From contig JAHHTX010000031.1 in NCBI GenBank assembly GCA_020024255.1, positions 1 to 20,041 of the forward strand: a DNA stretch of 20,041 nucleotides, written 5' to 3'. Under the pieces are notes generated by a model, which worked only from the letters and a program-made list of their open reading frames with translations, searched no databases and was not told where the DNA came from. Made by a program: the position numbers and the translations under genes. Each line of letters starts with the position of its first letter. Position 1 is the stretch's first letter. Source of the DNA: Anaerotignum sp. GTDB lineage: Bacteria; Bacillota; Clostridia; Lachnospirales; Anaerotignaceae. Positions 13,879 to 20,041 of the stretch are shown here, in pieces.

Positions 13879-14871
13879 TTATATTTCTTTTCGCATCATG
13901 CGAAGAATGACACAAAGTATGCCATAGGAAACGCCGGCTATAGGCCAGATAATCCAGCTTTTATGCCAGTTGAAAGTATGAAAGCTGTACCCTAAGTAGA
14001 TTGCTGTGACAATGCCCCAGTAAAGTGCAGAAATATTTTTGTTTTTTTGATTTTCTCGTTTGTTTTTGCGGGTATAATCACCATTTTCTAAAAGTATGTC
14101 GAAACTGTCCCATAATATAGAACAACGGACAATCATCATCACACCCACTGCGACCAGAGAAAGAAAGGCAGCAACAGCAAGCACTTCTGTTATACTGTTT
14201 TCTCCAATGATTTCGCAAATAAAAAGTGGTACAGGGGAAAGAACACATAGTGCAATACCTGTTGTCAGCCATTTTGTGTGGAGATTTGTATAATGTGCAC
14301 GGCGTGTTTTTACCATACCATCTACACCGTATTCCGTTTCAATAAGTTCGTTTTCCAAGTATTCAAATGGGTTCAGCTTTAGACTCTGTATAATAAAAAG
14401 AGCCACTGCACCTGCTATCAGAAGAAAGAGACATAGTAAGCCGAGTCCTGCTGCTTGATCTTCTGTGAGCGGAATATTTCCTGTTTCTTGTAATTGTACC
14501 AACAAAATCAATACGACAGGAGAAAGAATACACATCATCACACCAATGGAAATTTTAGCGGCAGCAACATCTCGTGTTTCTAAAAACAGATTTGCTTCTT
14601 CCATAGAAACTTTTCTGATTTCTTCTTTCCATGGTTTGGTATCTTGAGAAAGAGCATAAGTTTCAGGAATGTCGATACTGTCTTTCAAAAGGTAATCGGT
14701 ACTGACATGAAAAAGTTCAGAAATCTGTATGACACGGTTGAAATCAGGAACAGATTGTGCGCCTTCCCATTTGGAAACAGTTTGACGGCTGACACCAAGT
14801 TCTTCTGCCAGTTTTTCTTGTGACCACCCATTCTTTTTTCTTAAATCAATAATTTTATCTGCAAATATCAT
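13879..14871 (-). CDS. XRE-family HTH regulator with six membrane segments
   Basis: The 330-residue product begins with a Cro/CI-type HTH (about 5-62: WSQEKLAEELGVSRQTVSKWE, then PDFNRVIQISELFHVSTDYLL). A linker follows to about 100, then six hydrophobic segments (about 106-127, 142-163, 201-222, 229-248, 282-298, 306-324). It is therefore a membrane-bound DNA-binding protein, a type common in Clostridia and often next to transporters or resistance genes; no such partner is adjacent here. Start: a GAGGTGA site lies directly upstream of the ATG at 14871. The leader carries a four-fold 10-base repeat at the expected transcription start, suggesting autoregulation. Signal and targets are unknown. 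Confidence 0.85.
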   Translation of the reverse strand: MIFADKIIDLRKKNGWSQEKLAEELGVSRQTVSKWEGAQSVPDFNRVIQISELFHVSTDYLLKDSIDIPETYALSQDTKPWKEEIRKVSMEEANLFLETRDVAAAKISIGVMMCILSPVVLILLVQLQETGNIPLTEDQAAGLGLLCLFLLIAGAVALFIIQSLKLNPFEYLENELIETEYGVDGMVKTRRAHYTNLHTKWLTTGIALCVLSPVPLFICEIIGENSITEVLAVAAFLSLVAVGVMMIVRCSILWDSFDILLENGDYTRKNKRENQKNKNISALYWGIVTAIYLGYSFHTFNWHKSWIIWPIAGVSYGILCVILRMMRKEI

Positions 14872-14890
14872 CAGTTCACCTCATTTTTTG

Positions 14891-14930
14891 TTTTTCATAC
14901 TTTTTTATACTTTTTCATGCCTTTTTATGG
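14891..14930 (-). repeat. Four tandem 10-base repeats in the XRE gene leader
   Basis: Four successive 10-mers on the plus strand are TTTTTCATAC, TTTTTTATAC, TTTTTCATGC and CTTTTTATGG. Read on the minus strand they are variants of (G/C)(T/C)AT(G/A)AAAA(A/G). The 10-base period puts each unit on the same helical face, and the array spans roughly +1 to +40 from the predicted promoter. It is a good candidate for a cooperative operator of the XRE protein or an A-tract bend; function inferred. Confidence 0.6.
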
Positions 14931-14934
14931 TTCT

Positions 14935-14963
14935 ATTATGATATTTTTTGGCTTTTTCTGCAA
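14935..14963 (-). promoter_or_regulatory. Predicted promoter of the XRE gene
   Basis: On the minus strand: TTGCAG, 17-base spacer, CATAAT. Transcription would begin near 14928, just inside the tandem 10-base repeats. Both boxes carry mismatches from consensus, so this is moderate evidence. Confidence 0.5.
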
Positions 14964-14973
14964 GCAACCGAAC

Positions 14974-15003
14974 TTGACAAAGATGTACAGTGGACGTTAC
15001 AAT
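14974..15003 (+). promoter_or_regulatory. Orphan plus-strand promoter between the XRE and methyltransferase genes
   Basis: TTGACA (14974-14979), an 18-base spacer and TACAAT (14998-15003) look like a strong sigma-A promoter facing right. No annotated gene follows on the plus strand before tgt. A 29-codon frame from ATG 15013 has no ribosome site. The transcript would run into the hairpin at 15075-15107 and then antisense to the methyltransferase gene. A short RNA is possible. Confidence 0.45.
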
Positions 15004-15067
15004 CCTGTAAATATGCGGAAGAAGGGCATTGTATTTATGATAATGGATTATTTTTGGTGTTTTGCGG

Positions 15068-15107
15068 TTAAAAAAACTGTCACATTCTCAAAAAGTATGT
15101 GACAGTT
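15068..15107 (-). terminator. Terminator of the RNA methyltransferase gene
   Basis: AACTGTCACAT (15075-15085) and ATGTGACAGTT (15097-15107) form a perfect 11-bp stem with an 11-base loop. On the minus strand it runs into seven T. It lies about 100 bases past the methyltransferase stop. On the plus strand no U-run follows, so it is one-sided. Confidence 0.8.
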
Positions 15108-15132
15108 CTTAGCACGTTTCCCAAAAGTTTTA

Positions 15133-15158
15133 TTTTGCTCTTTCTCTAAAGAGCAAAA
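15133..15158. repeat. Perfect 11-bp hairpin downstream of the methyltransferase gene
   Basis: TTTTGCTCTTT (15133-15143) and AAAGAGCAAAA (15148-15158) are perfectly complementary around CTCT. Neither strand has a clean U-run after it, so it may be a 3'-end stabilising stem rather than a terminator. It lies between the methyltransferase stop and that gene's terminator. Confidence 0.55.
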
Positions 15159-15205
15159 AAGACTTTTTACCTTTATTCTTCTTTATTCTCATGTTTGAAA
15201 GCTGG

Positions 15206-16342
15206 TTAATGATTTTTTGGAGGACGAGGCCCTTCAAATTGATAGTAGTCTGTTTTAATGCGTCCGTTGAAGAGTTTTCGCTTTTTGTCTGCTTTTCTGC
15301 CAAATAGAGTTTCAAAATATTCCATAGAGGTAATGAGGTAAGTAGACCAAGTGGTATCCTCTTTCATGATGCCGCCTAAAGCACGATACATATTTTCTAC
15401 TTCTTTCAGTTCCCCAATACGTTCTCCATATGGGGGATTGGTAATCATAACGCCATACTTCCCCGGCAAGGTAATTTCTTGGCAGGGACACACAGAAAAA
15501 GTAATACAATCGTCCACACCTGCTTTTTCTGCATTTGCTTTTGCCAGTTTGATGGCATCAGGGTCAATGTCACTTCCGTAAATTTCCGGCATGGCATCGT
15601 AGTCTATGGCTTGGTATGCCTCTTTTCTTGCCTGCTTCCAGAGGTCTGTGCCAATTCGTTCCCATTCCTCTGAGGCAAACTTTCGATGGATACCGGGGGC
15701 AATGTTTCGTGCAATCATGGCAGCTTCGATGGGAATTGTGCCGGAGCCGCAGAAGGGATCTAAAAGAATTCTGTTTTTTCGCCAATAACTGAGTTGTATC
15801 ATGGCAGAGGCGAGAGTTTCCTTCAATGGGGCATCTAGTGCATTGGCACGGTAGCCACGCATATGCAGTCCCGAGCCACTGGTATCTATGGCGAGAGTAA
15901 CCACGTCTTTGAGAATCCCCACCTGAATGGTATAAGATGCACCTGTTTCATCAAACCAGTCTGTTTTATACTTTTGTTTCAGTTTTTCCACAACGGCTTT
16001 TTTGACAATGGCTTGACAGTCGGAGACACTGAATAATGTGGACTTAACGGATTTTCCGACAACCGTAAACTTGCCATCTTCAGGAATCCAATCTCCCCAA
16101 GGCAGCTCTTTCGTTTTGTCGAAAAGTTCCGAAAAGGTTACAGCAGTAAATGTGCCCATTTTTACCCAGACACGTCCTGCACATCGCAGCCACATATTGG
16201 CTTTTACAATGTCAGATTCGTCACCTGTAAATTCTACTTTTCCATCAGATGTGTTAATATTTTGAAAGCCTAAAGCCTGACATTCCCGTTTTACAACGGC
16301 TTCCAGACCAAAGGTGGTTGTTGCAATTAAATCAATAGCCAT
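15206..16342 (-). CDS. THUMP-domain class I SAM-dependent RNA methyltransferase (YpsC/RlmL-like)
   Basis: Predicted N2-guanine RNA methyltransferase, related to the RlmL half of E. coli RlmKL (23S rRNA G2445) and Bacillus YpsC. The 378-residue product has an N-terminal ferredoxin-like/THUMP region (about 1-160; LIATTTFGLEAVVKREC at the start) that binds RNA, then a Rossmann methyltransferase with the SAM motif DPFCGSGTIPIEAA (193-206 or so) and the catalytic motif TNPPYGER. The length is usual for the single-domain bacterial form; the RlmK half is absent. Start: AGGAG 7 bases before the ATG at 16342. It is monocistronic, with its own promoter and terminator, and divergent from tgt, another RNA-modification gene. 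Confidence 0.9.
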   Translation of the reverse strand: MAIDLIATTTFGLEAVVKRECQALGFQNINTSDGKVEFTGDESDIVKANMWLRCAGRVWVKMGTFTAVTFSELFDKTKELPWGDWIPEDGKFTVVGKSVKSTLFSVSDCQAIVKKAVVEKLKQKYKTDWFDETGASYTIQVGILKDVVTLAIDTSGSGLHMRGYRANALDAPLKETLASAMIQLSYWRKNRILLDPFCGSGTIPIEAAMIARNIAPGIHRKFASEEWERIGTDLWKQARKEAYQAIDYDAMPEIYGSDIDPDAIKLAKANAEKAGVDDCITFSVCPCQEITLPGKYGVMITNPPYGERIGELKEVENMYRALGGIMKEDTTWSTYLITSMEYFETLFGRKADKKRKLFNGRIKTDYYQFEGPRPPKNH

Positions 16343-16355
16343 AAGGTTTCTCCTA

Positions 16356-16400
16356 TTCTGTCCTTTTTCTGTCCTTTCATTCTTTATTATCCTTTATTAT
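16356..16400 (-). repeat. Short tandem duplications in the methyltransferase leader
   Basis: TTCTGTCCTTT occurs twice back to back (16356-16366, 16367-16377), and CTTTATTAT twice at 10-base spacing (16382-16390, 16392-16400). They fill the stretch between promoter and ribosome site. They may be simple slippage products. Confidence 0.5.
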
Positions 16401-16425
16401 ACATCTCGCTACAGAGGTTTGTCAC
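16396..16425 (-). promoter_or_regulatory. Promoter of the RNA methyltransferase gene
   Basis: On the minus strand: GTGACA, 18-base spacer, TATAAT. The -10 is consensus and lies 54 bases before the start codon. Confidence 0.65.
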
Positions 16426-16462
16426 TCTTTATTTTTAAAAGACAAGAATACGGAAAAATACC

Positions 16463-16491
16463 TTGAATTTCGCGGGGAAAACAGATAAGAT
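16463..16491 (+). promoter_or_regulatory. Promoter of tgt
   Basis: TTGAAT (16463-16468), 17-base spacer, TAAGAT (16486-16491), leaving a leader of about 36 bases before the tgt start. The spacing is right and the boxes are moderate matches. No preQ1 riboswitch is visible in the short leader. Confidence 0.5.
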
Positions 16492-16533
16492 AAGAAAGGT
16501 ACAGAAAGAGAATGGAAAGAAAAGAGGAAATGT

Positions 16534-17667
16534 ATGTATCGATTGAAAAAAACTTGCGACAGAGCCAAAAGAGGCGAGTTTCATACGCCCCATGGTGTAA
16601 TTCAGACACCTGTTTTTATGAATGTAGGCACATTGGCAGCCATTAAAGGGGCTTTGTCTACGGAGGATTTGGAACGAGTAAACTGTCAAGTAGAGTTATC
16701 TAATACTTATCACCTGCATCTTCGTCCCGGTGATGAGGTTGTCAAAAAACTGGGTGGACTTCATCGGTTTATGTCTTGGGACAAACCCATTCTTACCGAT
16801 TCCGGCGGTTTTCAGGTATTCTCCCTGGGCACTTTGCGAAAAATTACAGAGGAAGGCGTATATTTCAGTTCTCATATTGATGGCAGAAAGATTTTTATGG
16901 GTCCGGAGGAGAGTATGCAGATTCAGTCCAATCTGGCTTCTACCATTGCCATGGCATTTGACGAGTGTATCGGATTGCCTGCGGAACGGCCTTATGTAGA
17001 ACAATCTGTGGCACGAACAACACGTTGGTTGGAGCGGTGCGTGAAAGAAATGAAACGCTTGAATAACTTAGATGATACCATCAATAAACAGCAGATGCTT
17101 TTTGGCATCAATCAGGGGGCGACCTATGAAGATATTCGTATAGAACACGCAAAACGGATTCGGGAAATGGATTTGGCTGGGTATGCCATTGGTGGTTTGG
17201 CTGTAGGGGAAACGCATGCAGAAATGTACCACATTTTGGAGGAGGTTGTGCCATATTTGCCCCAAGATAAACCAACTTATTTAATGGGTGTGGGAACACC
17301 GGAAAATATTTTGGAGGCTGTAGAGCGTGGGGTGGACTTCTTTGACTGCGTGCTGCCGGCAAGAAATGGACGTCATGCCCATGTTTATACGAATGGGGGA
17401 AAGTTGAATTTGATGAATGCCAAGTATGAACTGGACGATACCCCCATTGATGAAACCTGCACCTGTCCTGCCTGTCAGCGATATACAAAAGCTTATATCC
17501 GTCATTTGTTTAAGGCAAAGGAAATGCTGGCTATGCGTTTATGCGTTTTGCACAACCTGCATTTCTTCAATACCATGATGGAAGAAATTCGTCAGGCTTT
17601 GGATGAAGATAGATTTCCTGCGTATAAAAAAGATAAGCTGGAAGGATTCCGAAGAAACAGAAAATAG
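16534..17667 (+). CDS. tgt: tRNA-guanine transglycosylase (queuine/preQ1 base exchange)
   Basis: Exchanges guanine 34 in tRNAs for Tyr, His, Asn and Asp with preQ1 (or queuine) in queuosine synthesis. The 377-residue product has the family length. Key residues are visible: D89 in TDSGGFQVFSLG (88-99), the GGLAVGE loop (220-226), the nucleophile D271 in FFDCVLPARNGRHAH (269-283), and the zinc site C309, C311, C314 and H340. Start: GAGG 6 bases upstream of the ATG. No preQ1-synthesis genes or queA are nearby; the neighbour is yajC, a pairing seen in many bacteria, but a separate promoter precedes yajC here. Confidence 0.96.
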   Translation: MYRLKKTCDRAKRGEFHTPHGVIQTPVFMNVGTLAAIKGALSTEDLERVNCQVELSNTYHLHLRPGDEVVKKLGGLHRFMSWDKPILTDSGGFQVFSLGTLRKITEEGVYFSSHIDGRKIFMGPEESMQIQSNLASTIAMAFDECIGLPAERPYVEQSVARTTRWLERCVKEMKRLNNLDDTINKQQMLFGINQGATYEDIRIEHAKRIREMDLAGYAIGGLAVGETHAEMYHILEEVVPYLPQDKPTYLMGVGTPENILEAVERGVDFFDCVLPARNGRHAHVYTNGGKLNLMNAKYELDDTPIDETCTCPACQRYTKAYIRHLFKAKEMLAMRLCVLHNLHFFNTMMEEIRQALDEDRFPAYKKDKLEGFRRNRK

Positions 17668-17703
17668 GGATTTGACAGCTTTTGTCTAACTTTTTGGAAA
17701 TGC

Positions 17704-17732
17704 TTGACGCTCTTGAAAAATTTGGCTATAAT
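17704..17732 (+). promoter_or_regulatory. Promoter of yajC
   Basis: TTGACG (17704-17709), 17-base spacer, TATAAT (17727-17732): near-consensus, 45 bases before the yajC ATG. No clear terminator separates it from tgt, so readthrough from tgt is also possible. Confidence 0.8.
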
Positions 17733-17777
17733 AGTACCATTGCGGATATAAATTTACCACGTTAGGAGAGAAAAACA

Positions 17778-18239
17778 ATGAATCAACTGATGACATTTTT
17801 GTTAAACAGCAGTACCGTGATTACGCCTCAGGCAAAAGGTGCATCGGCAGGCGGTGCAGCAGCACAGGGTGCAAACGGCGGATTTTTTGGCGGAAGCAAC
17901 GGACTCACGATTATGATTGTGTATGTAGTTGCACTGATTTTAATTATGTATTTTTTGTCTGTCAGACCTACACGCAAAAGAGAAAAGGCTTTGGCAGAAC
18001 AGAGAAATGCAATTCAGGTTGGCGATACTGTTTTGACCAACAGCGGTTTTTATGGCAAAGTGACAGATATCACATATGAATGCTTTGTTATTGAATTTGG
18101 TCAGAATAAAGGCGTGCGTGTGCCTGTAGTAAAAAGCGAAGTGTTTGGCAAGAAAGAACCAAATCTGTCCAACGAAGCCCCTCCCGAAGAAGAAAAGCCC
18201 CAGAAGAAAAAAGGTCTTTTCAAAAGCAAAGAAGAATAA
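17778..18239 (+). CDS. yajC: Preprotein translocase subunit YajC
   Basis: Small membrane partner of SecDF in the Sec translocase. The 153-residue product has a Gly/Ala-rich N-terminus (about 20-42), one membrane segment (about 43-62) ending in SVRPTRKREK, then the conserved cytoplasmic domain (QVGDTVLTNSGFYGKV, VRVPVVKSEV) and a Lys/Glu-rich tail. It is longer than the E. coli protein (110 residues) because of the extended N-terminus and the charged tail, as in several Clostridia. AGGAG lies 9 bases upstream of ATG. secD and secF are not in the window. A strong terminator follows directly. Confidence 0.92.
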   Translation: MNQLMTFLLNSSTVITPQAKGASAGGAAAQGANGGFFGGSNGLTIMIVYVVALILIMYFLSVRPTRKREKALAEQRNAIQVGDTVLTNSGFYGKVTDITYECFVIEFGQNKGVRVPVVKSEVFGKKEPNLSNEAPPEEEKPQKKKGLFKSKEE

Positions 18240-18247
18240 GAAAACAG

Positions 18248-18290
18248 AAACACAGTTTTTTCACTTTCGGAAAAACTGTGTTTTTTCTTT
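18248..18290 (+). terminator. Terminator of yajC
   Basis: AAACACAGTTTTT (18248-18260) and AAAAACTGTGTTT (18271-18283) pair over 13 bases around a 10-base loop and are followed by a T-run to 18290. It separates yajC from the infC operon. Confidence 0.9.
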
Positions 18291-18309
18291 GAAAATTTAG
18301 GGAAACCCA

Positions 18310-18338
18310 TTGACGGAGGAAAAAAACGATGGTATACT
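18310..18338 (+). promoter_or_regulatory. Promoter of the infC-rpmI-rplT operon
   Basis: TTGACG (18310-18315), a 17-base spacer and TATACT (18333-18338). Transcription should start near 18345, leaving an untranslated leader of about 200 bases. Confidence 0.85.
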
Positions 18339-18344
18339 GTCAAA

Positions 18345-18527
18345 GTAAACAAAGAAGAAGTTCCGCTTCTCACCTTACGATGTGCTTTTTTTGAAAGCCA
18401 AGATCGATGGGGTTAATACAGTGATATAAAACAGGCATTGCTCTGTTTTTCTGTGTATGCGGCGGATTTCTTCCGGCGTATTTTTTTTACAGCCAAAGGA
18501 GAGGACAAAAAAGGGTTTTTAAAAATT
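18345..18527 (+). promoter_or_regulatory. Structured leader RNA of infC, probable L20-type autoregulatory leader
   Basis: A ~180-base untranslated region with no reading frame of note. It contains a small stem (AGAAG-ttccg-CTTCT), then CTCACCTTACGAT, which can pair in part with ATCGATGGGGT about 30 bases on, a stem AAAACAG (18428-18434) with CTGTTTT (18443-18449), and a terminator at 18457-18488. In Bacillus, L20 binds the infC leader and causes early termination; this layout fits that scheme. Placement in the known L20 leader family is inferred, not tested. Confidence 0.65.
18457..18488 (+). terminator. Attenuator in the infC leader
   Basis: ATGCGGCGGA (18457-18466) pairs with TCCGGCGTAT (18472-18481), with one mismatch and one G-T pair, followed by eight T. 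It lies between promoter and infC, so full-length mRNA requires readthrough or antitermination. Confidence 0.75.
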
Positions 18528-18543
18528 TAGGAGGTGCTTGACT

Positions 18544-19050
18544 ATTACTGACTTAATGATCAACGAACAGATTCGGGACAGGGAAATCAGACTGATTGAT
18601 GAGAATGGCGAACAGCTTGGCATCATGTCTTCCAGAGATGCCCAGAAAATCGCAGATGAAAGAAAGCTGGATCTTGTAAAAATTGCACCCACGGCAAAAC
18701 CGCCGGTGTGTCGTGTGATGGATTACGGCAAGTATAAATTCGATCAGGCAAAAAAAGAAAAAGAAGCGAGAAAGAAACAGAAAACTGTGGACATAAAAGA
18801 ACTTCGTCTATCTCCCGGTATTGATACCCATGATGTTCAGGTTAAGGTCAAGAAGGCCAATGAATTTTTGAAGAACGGGGATAAGGTGAAAGTCAGCATT
18901 CGTTTCAGAGGTCGTGAAATCGGTCATTCCAAAGCCGGTATGATTATTCTGGAGAATTTTGCAAAAGAAACGGCAGAGTTTGGCATTATTGACAAACAGC
19001 CCAAAATGGAAGGCAAGAGCCTTGTAATGTTCTTAGCACCAAAAGGCTGA
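18544..19050 (+). CDS. infC: Translation initiation factor IF-3 (probable AUU start)
   Basis: Binds the 30S subunit and checks start-codon/initiator-tRNA pairing. The 168-residue product has the N-domain (MINEQIRDREIRLIDENG, then GIMSSRDAQKIA), the linker with PPVCRVMDYGKYKF and KKQKTVDIKELRLSPGID, and the C-domain ending KMEGKSLVMFLAPKG. No ATG, and no GTG, lies at the expected N-terminus. A perfect AGGAGGTG (18529-18536) sits only 1 base before the in-frame TTG at 18538 but 7 bases before ATT at 18544, so ATT is the better start. Rare AUU starts are known for infC and let IF-3 repress its own translation. An ATG at 18556 (DLMINEQ) is a third option but too far from the ribosome site. First gene of the operon with rpmI and rplT. 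Confidence 0.93.
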   Translation: MTDLMINEQIRDREIRLIDENGEQLGIMSSRDAQKIADERKLDLVKIAPTAKPPVCRVMDYGKYKFDQAKKEKEARKKQKTVDIKELRLSPGIDTHDVQVKVKKANEFLKNGDKVKVSIRFRGREIGHSKAGMIILENFAKETAEFGIIDKQPKMEGKSLVMFLAPKG

Positions 19051-19100
19051 TACGCCTGTGGAGAAACAAGTAAACATGAAGATTTCAGGAGGAATATAAA

Positions 19101-19301
19101 ATGCCTAAGTTGAAAACGAAAAAAGCAGCAGCAAAAAGATTTAAAGTGACTGCAACAGGTCAGCTGAAAAGACAGAAATCCAATACACAGCATATTCTTG
19201 GCAAAAAGTCCAGAAAGAGAAAAAGAAATTTAAGACACGCTACAACAGTAGACAAGACTGTTCAGAACAGCATCAAAAAGACACTGTTACCTTACGCATA
19301 A
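19101..19301 (+). CDS. rpmI: 50S ribosomal protein L35
   Basis: Small basic ribosomal protein of the large subunit. The 66-residue length is typical, as are the start MPKLKTKKAAAKRFKVTATG and the core KKSRKRKRNLRHA. AGGAGG lies 8 bases before the ATG. Middle gene of the infC operon, 50 bases after infC and 31 before rplT. Confidence 0.97.
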   Translation: MPKLKTKKAAAKRFKVTATGQLKRQKSNTQHILGKKSRKRKRNLRHATTVDKTVQNSIKKTLLPYA

Positions 19302-19332
19302 TTTCGAGTATATTTTTTAGGAGGACTTTACA

Positions 19333-19689
19333 ATGGCAAGAGTAAAAGGCGCGTTAAACGCTAGAAAAAAACATAAAAAGATTCTGAAGCTGGCAAGAGG
19401 TTATCGTGGTGCTAGAAGCAAACAGTACAGAGTGGCAAAACAGTCTGTAATGAAAGCAATGGCATTCTCTTTTGCAGGCAGAAAGCAGACAAAGAGAGAT
19501 TACAGAAGCCTGTGGATTACAAGAATCAATGCAGCAGCAAGAATGAACAATATTTCTTACAGCAGACTGATGCATGGTTTGAAATTGGCTGATGTGAACA
19601 TCAACAGAAAGATGCTGGCAGAACTGGCAGTATCTGATCCTACTGCTTTTACAGCACTGGTAAACACAGCAAAAGCAAAATTGAGCTAA
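19333..19689 (+). CDS. rplT: 50S ribosomal protein L20
   Basis: 23S rRNA-binding assembly protein; in Firmicutes also the feedback regulator of its own operon through the infC leader. The 118-residue product has the long basic N-terminal helix region (ARVKGALNARKKHKKILKLA, then RGYRGARSKQYRVAKQ) and the globular RNA-binding C-domain (DYRSLWITRINAAARMNNISYSRLMHGLK). Length and sequence are complete. AGGAGG lies 8 bases before the ATG. Last gene of the operon. Confidence 0.97.
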   Translation: MARVKGALNARKKHKKILKLARGYRGARSKQYRVAKQSVMKAMAFSFAGRKQTKRDYRSLWITRINAAARMNNISYSRLMHGLKLADVNINRKMLAELAVSDPTAFTALVNTAKAKLS

Positions 19690-19701
19690 TGAAACTTTGG
19701 G

Positions 19702-19752
19702 GTATATCTCGCTATTTCTTAAAATAGATTGCGGAAAATAAATTGGATATAC
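19702..19752. repeat. Inverted repeat after rplT
   Basis: GTATATC (19702-19708) and GATATAC (19746-19752) are complementary, enclosing an inner CTATTT/AAATAG stem. It lies just before the operon terminator and may stabilise the mRNA 3' end. Confidence 0.4.
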
Positions 19753-19759
19753 GCTAAAT

Positions 19760-19790
19760 AAGGATGTGGAATTCTTCTGCATCCTTTTTT
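19760..19790 (+). terminator. Terminator of the infC-rpmI-rplT operon
   Basis: AAGGATG (19760-19766) and CATCCTT (19780-19786) form a 7-bp stem followed by a T-run, 71 bases past the rplT stop. Confidence 0.8.
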
Positions 19791-20041
19791 ATTTCTGTTG
19801 GTTATGATGAAACCCCGATTTAATGGGAAATGCCATAAAATTTTTTAAATGTATGAAAATGGGATTTTGCGAAATAAAAGATTCATGTGGAACAAATATA
19901 AGCGGCAGTGGAAATCCGAATAGGCTTTTTTAGGTGGAAAATCCCAACAGGAAGATAAAAAGATATAGTTTACTTTAGCATATTTATACAATTTTTAAAA
20001 AAAATATGCAAAAACTCGTGGCGTGTGAAATGATAGAAAAA
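19791..20041. other. AT-rich intergenic end of the window, no gene seen
   Basis: No frame of useful length, no strong hairpin and no convincing promoter pair. A TATACAAT box near 19985 lacks a good -35. It is probably the upstream region of a gene beyond the window. Confidence 0.5.

Noticed and set aside
14917..15102. Plus-strand frame of 61 codons after the orphan promoter region
   Set aside because: Its start lies upstream of the promoter, and the shorter version from 15013 has no ribosome site. Its end is formed by the terminator hairpin of the opposite strand.
16441..16533. preQ1 riboswitch upstream of tgt
   Set aside because: The leader is only about 36 bases and shows no C-rich loop or A-rich tail pattern of that riboswitch.

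Overview
The window reads as chromosomal core DNA of a low-GC Gram-positive anaerobe, most likely a Clostridia member (Lachnospirales-like). Four things point there: strong AGGAGG-type ribosome binding sites throughout; a 3H-domain NiaR repressor, a regulator class typical of Firmicutes and Thermotogae; the leader-controlled infC-rpmI-rplT operon; and a clostridial-style run of zapA, U32 protein, SEDS protein and short class B PBP. The genus cannot be fixed from sequence alone. I see no rRNA, tRNA, CRISPR array, prophage or intact insertion sequence.

Layout. Positions 95-1237 (minus) encode a membrane-anchored coiled-coil M23 metallopeptidase with its own promoter and terminator. Positions 1513-5134 hold the de novo NAD operon nadA-nadB-nadC-niaR, in which the last gene encodes the probable niacin-sensing repressor of its own promoter. 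After a 500-base intergenic region carrying one copy of a hairpin-rich repeat comes zapA. A tightly packed plus-strand operon follows: a large U32 protein, an FtsW/RodA-type SEDS glycosyltransferase, a class B penicillin-binding protein, a patatin-like lipase and a zinc-ribbon protein of unknown function (6126-13561). It ends at a second copy of the repeat, which splits a bidirectional terminator and is flanked by a 26-base duplication.

From 13879 to 16342 two minus-strand genes encode a multi-TM XRE-type regulator, with a 10-bp-period repeat array in its leader, and a THUMP-domain RNA methyltransferase. The last part, on the plus strand, holds tgt, yajC and the translation operon infC-rpmI-rplT. 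That operon has a strong promoter, a long structured leader with an attenuator, and an infC that most likely starts at AUU.

The genes cover NAD synthesis, cell division and wall synthesis, RNA modification, Sec secretion and ribosome assembly. No clearly new multi-gene system is visible. The most unusual structures are the ~160-230 bp repeat family, whose two copies sit directly against terminator hairpins and show compensatory base changes, the duplicated terminator around copy two, the tandem array in front of the XRE gene, and the uncharacterised zinc-ribbon protein at the end of the wall operon.
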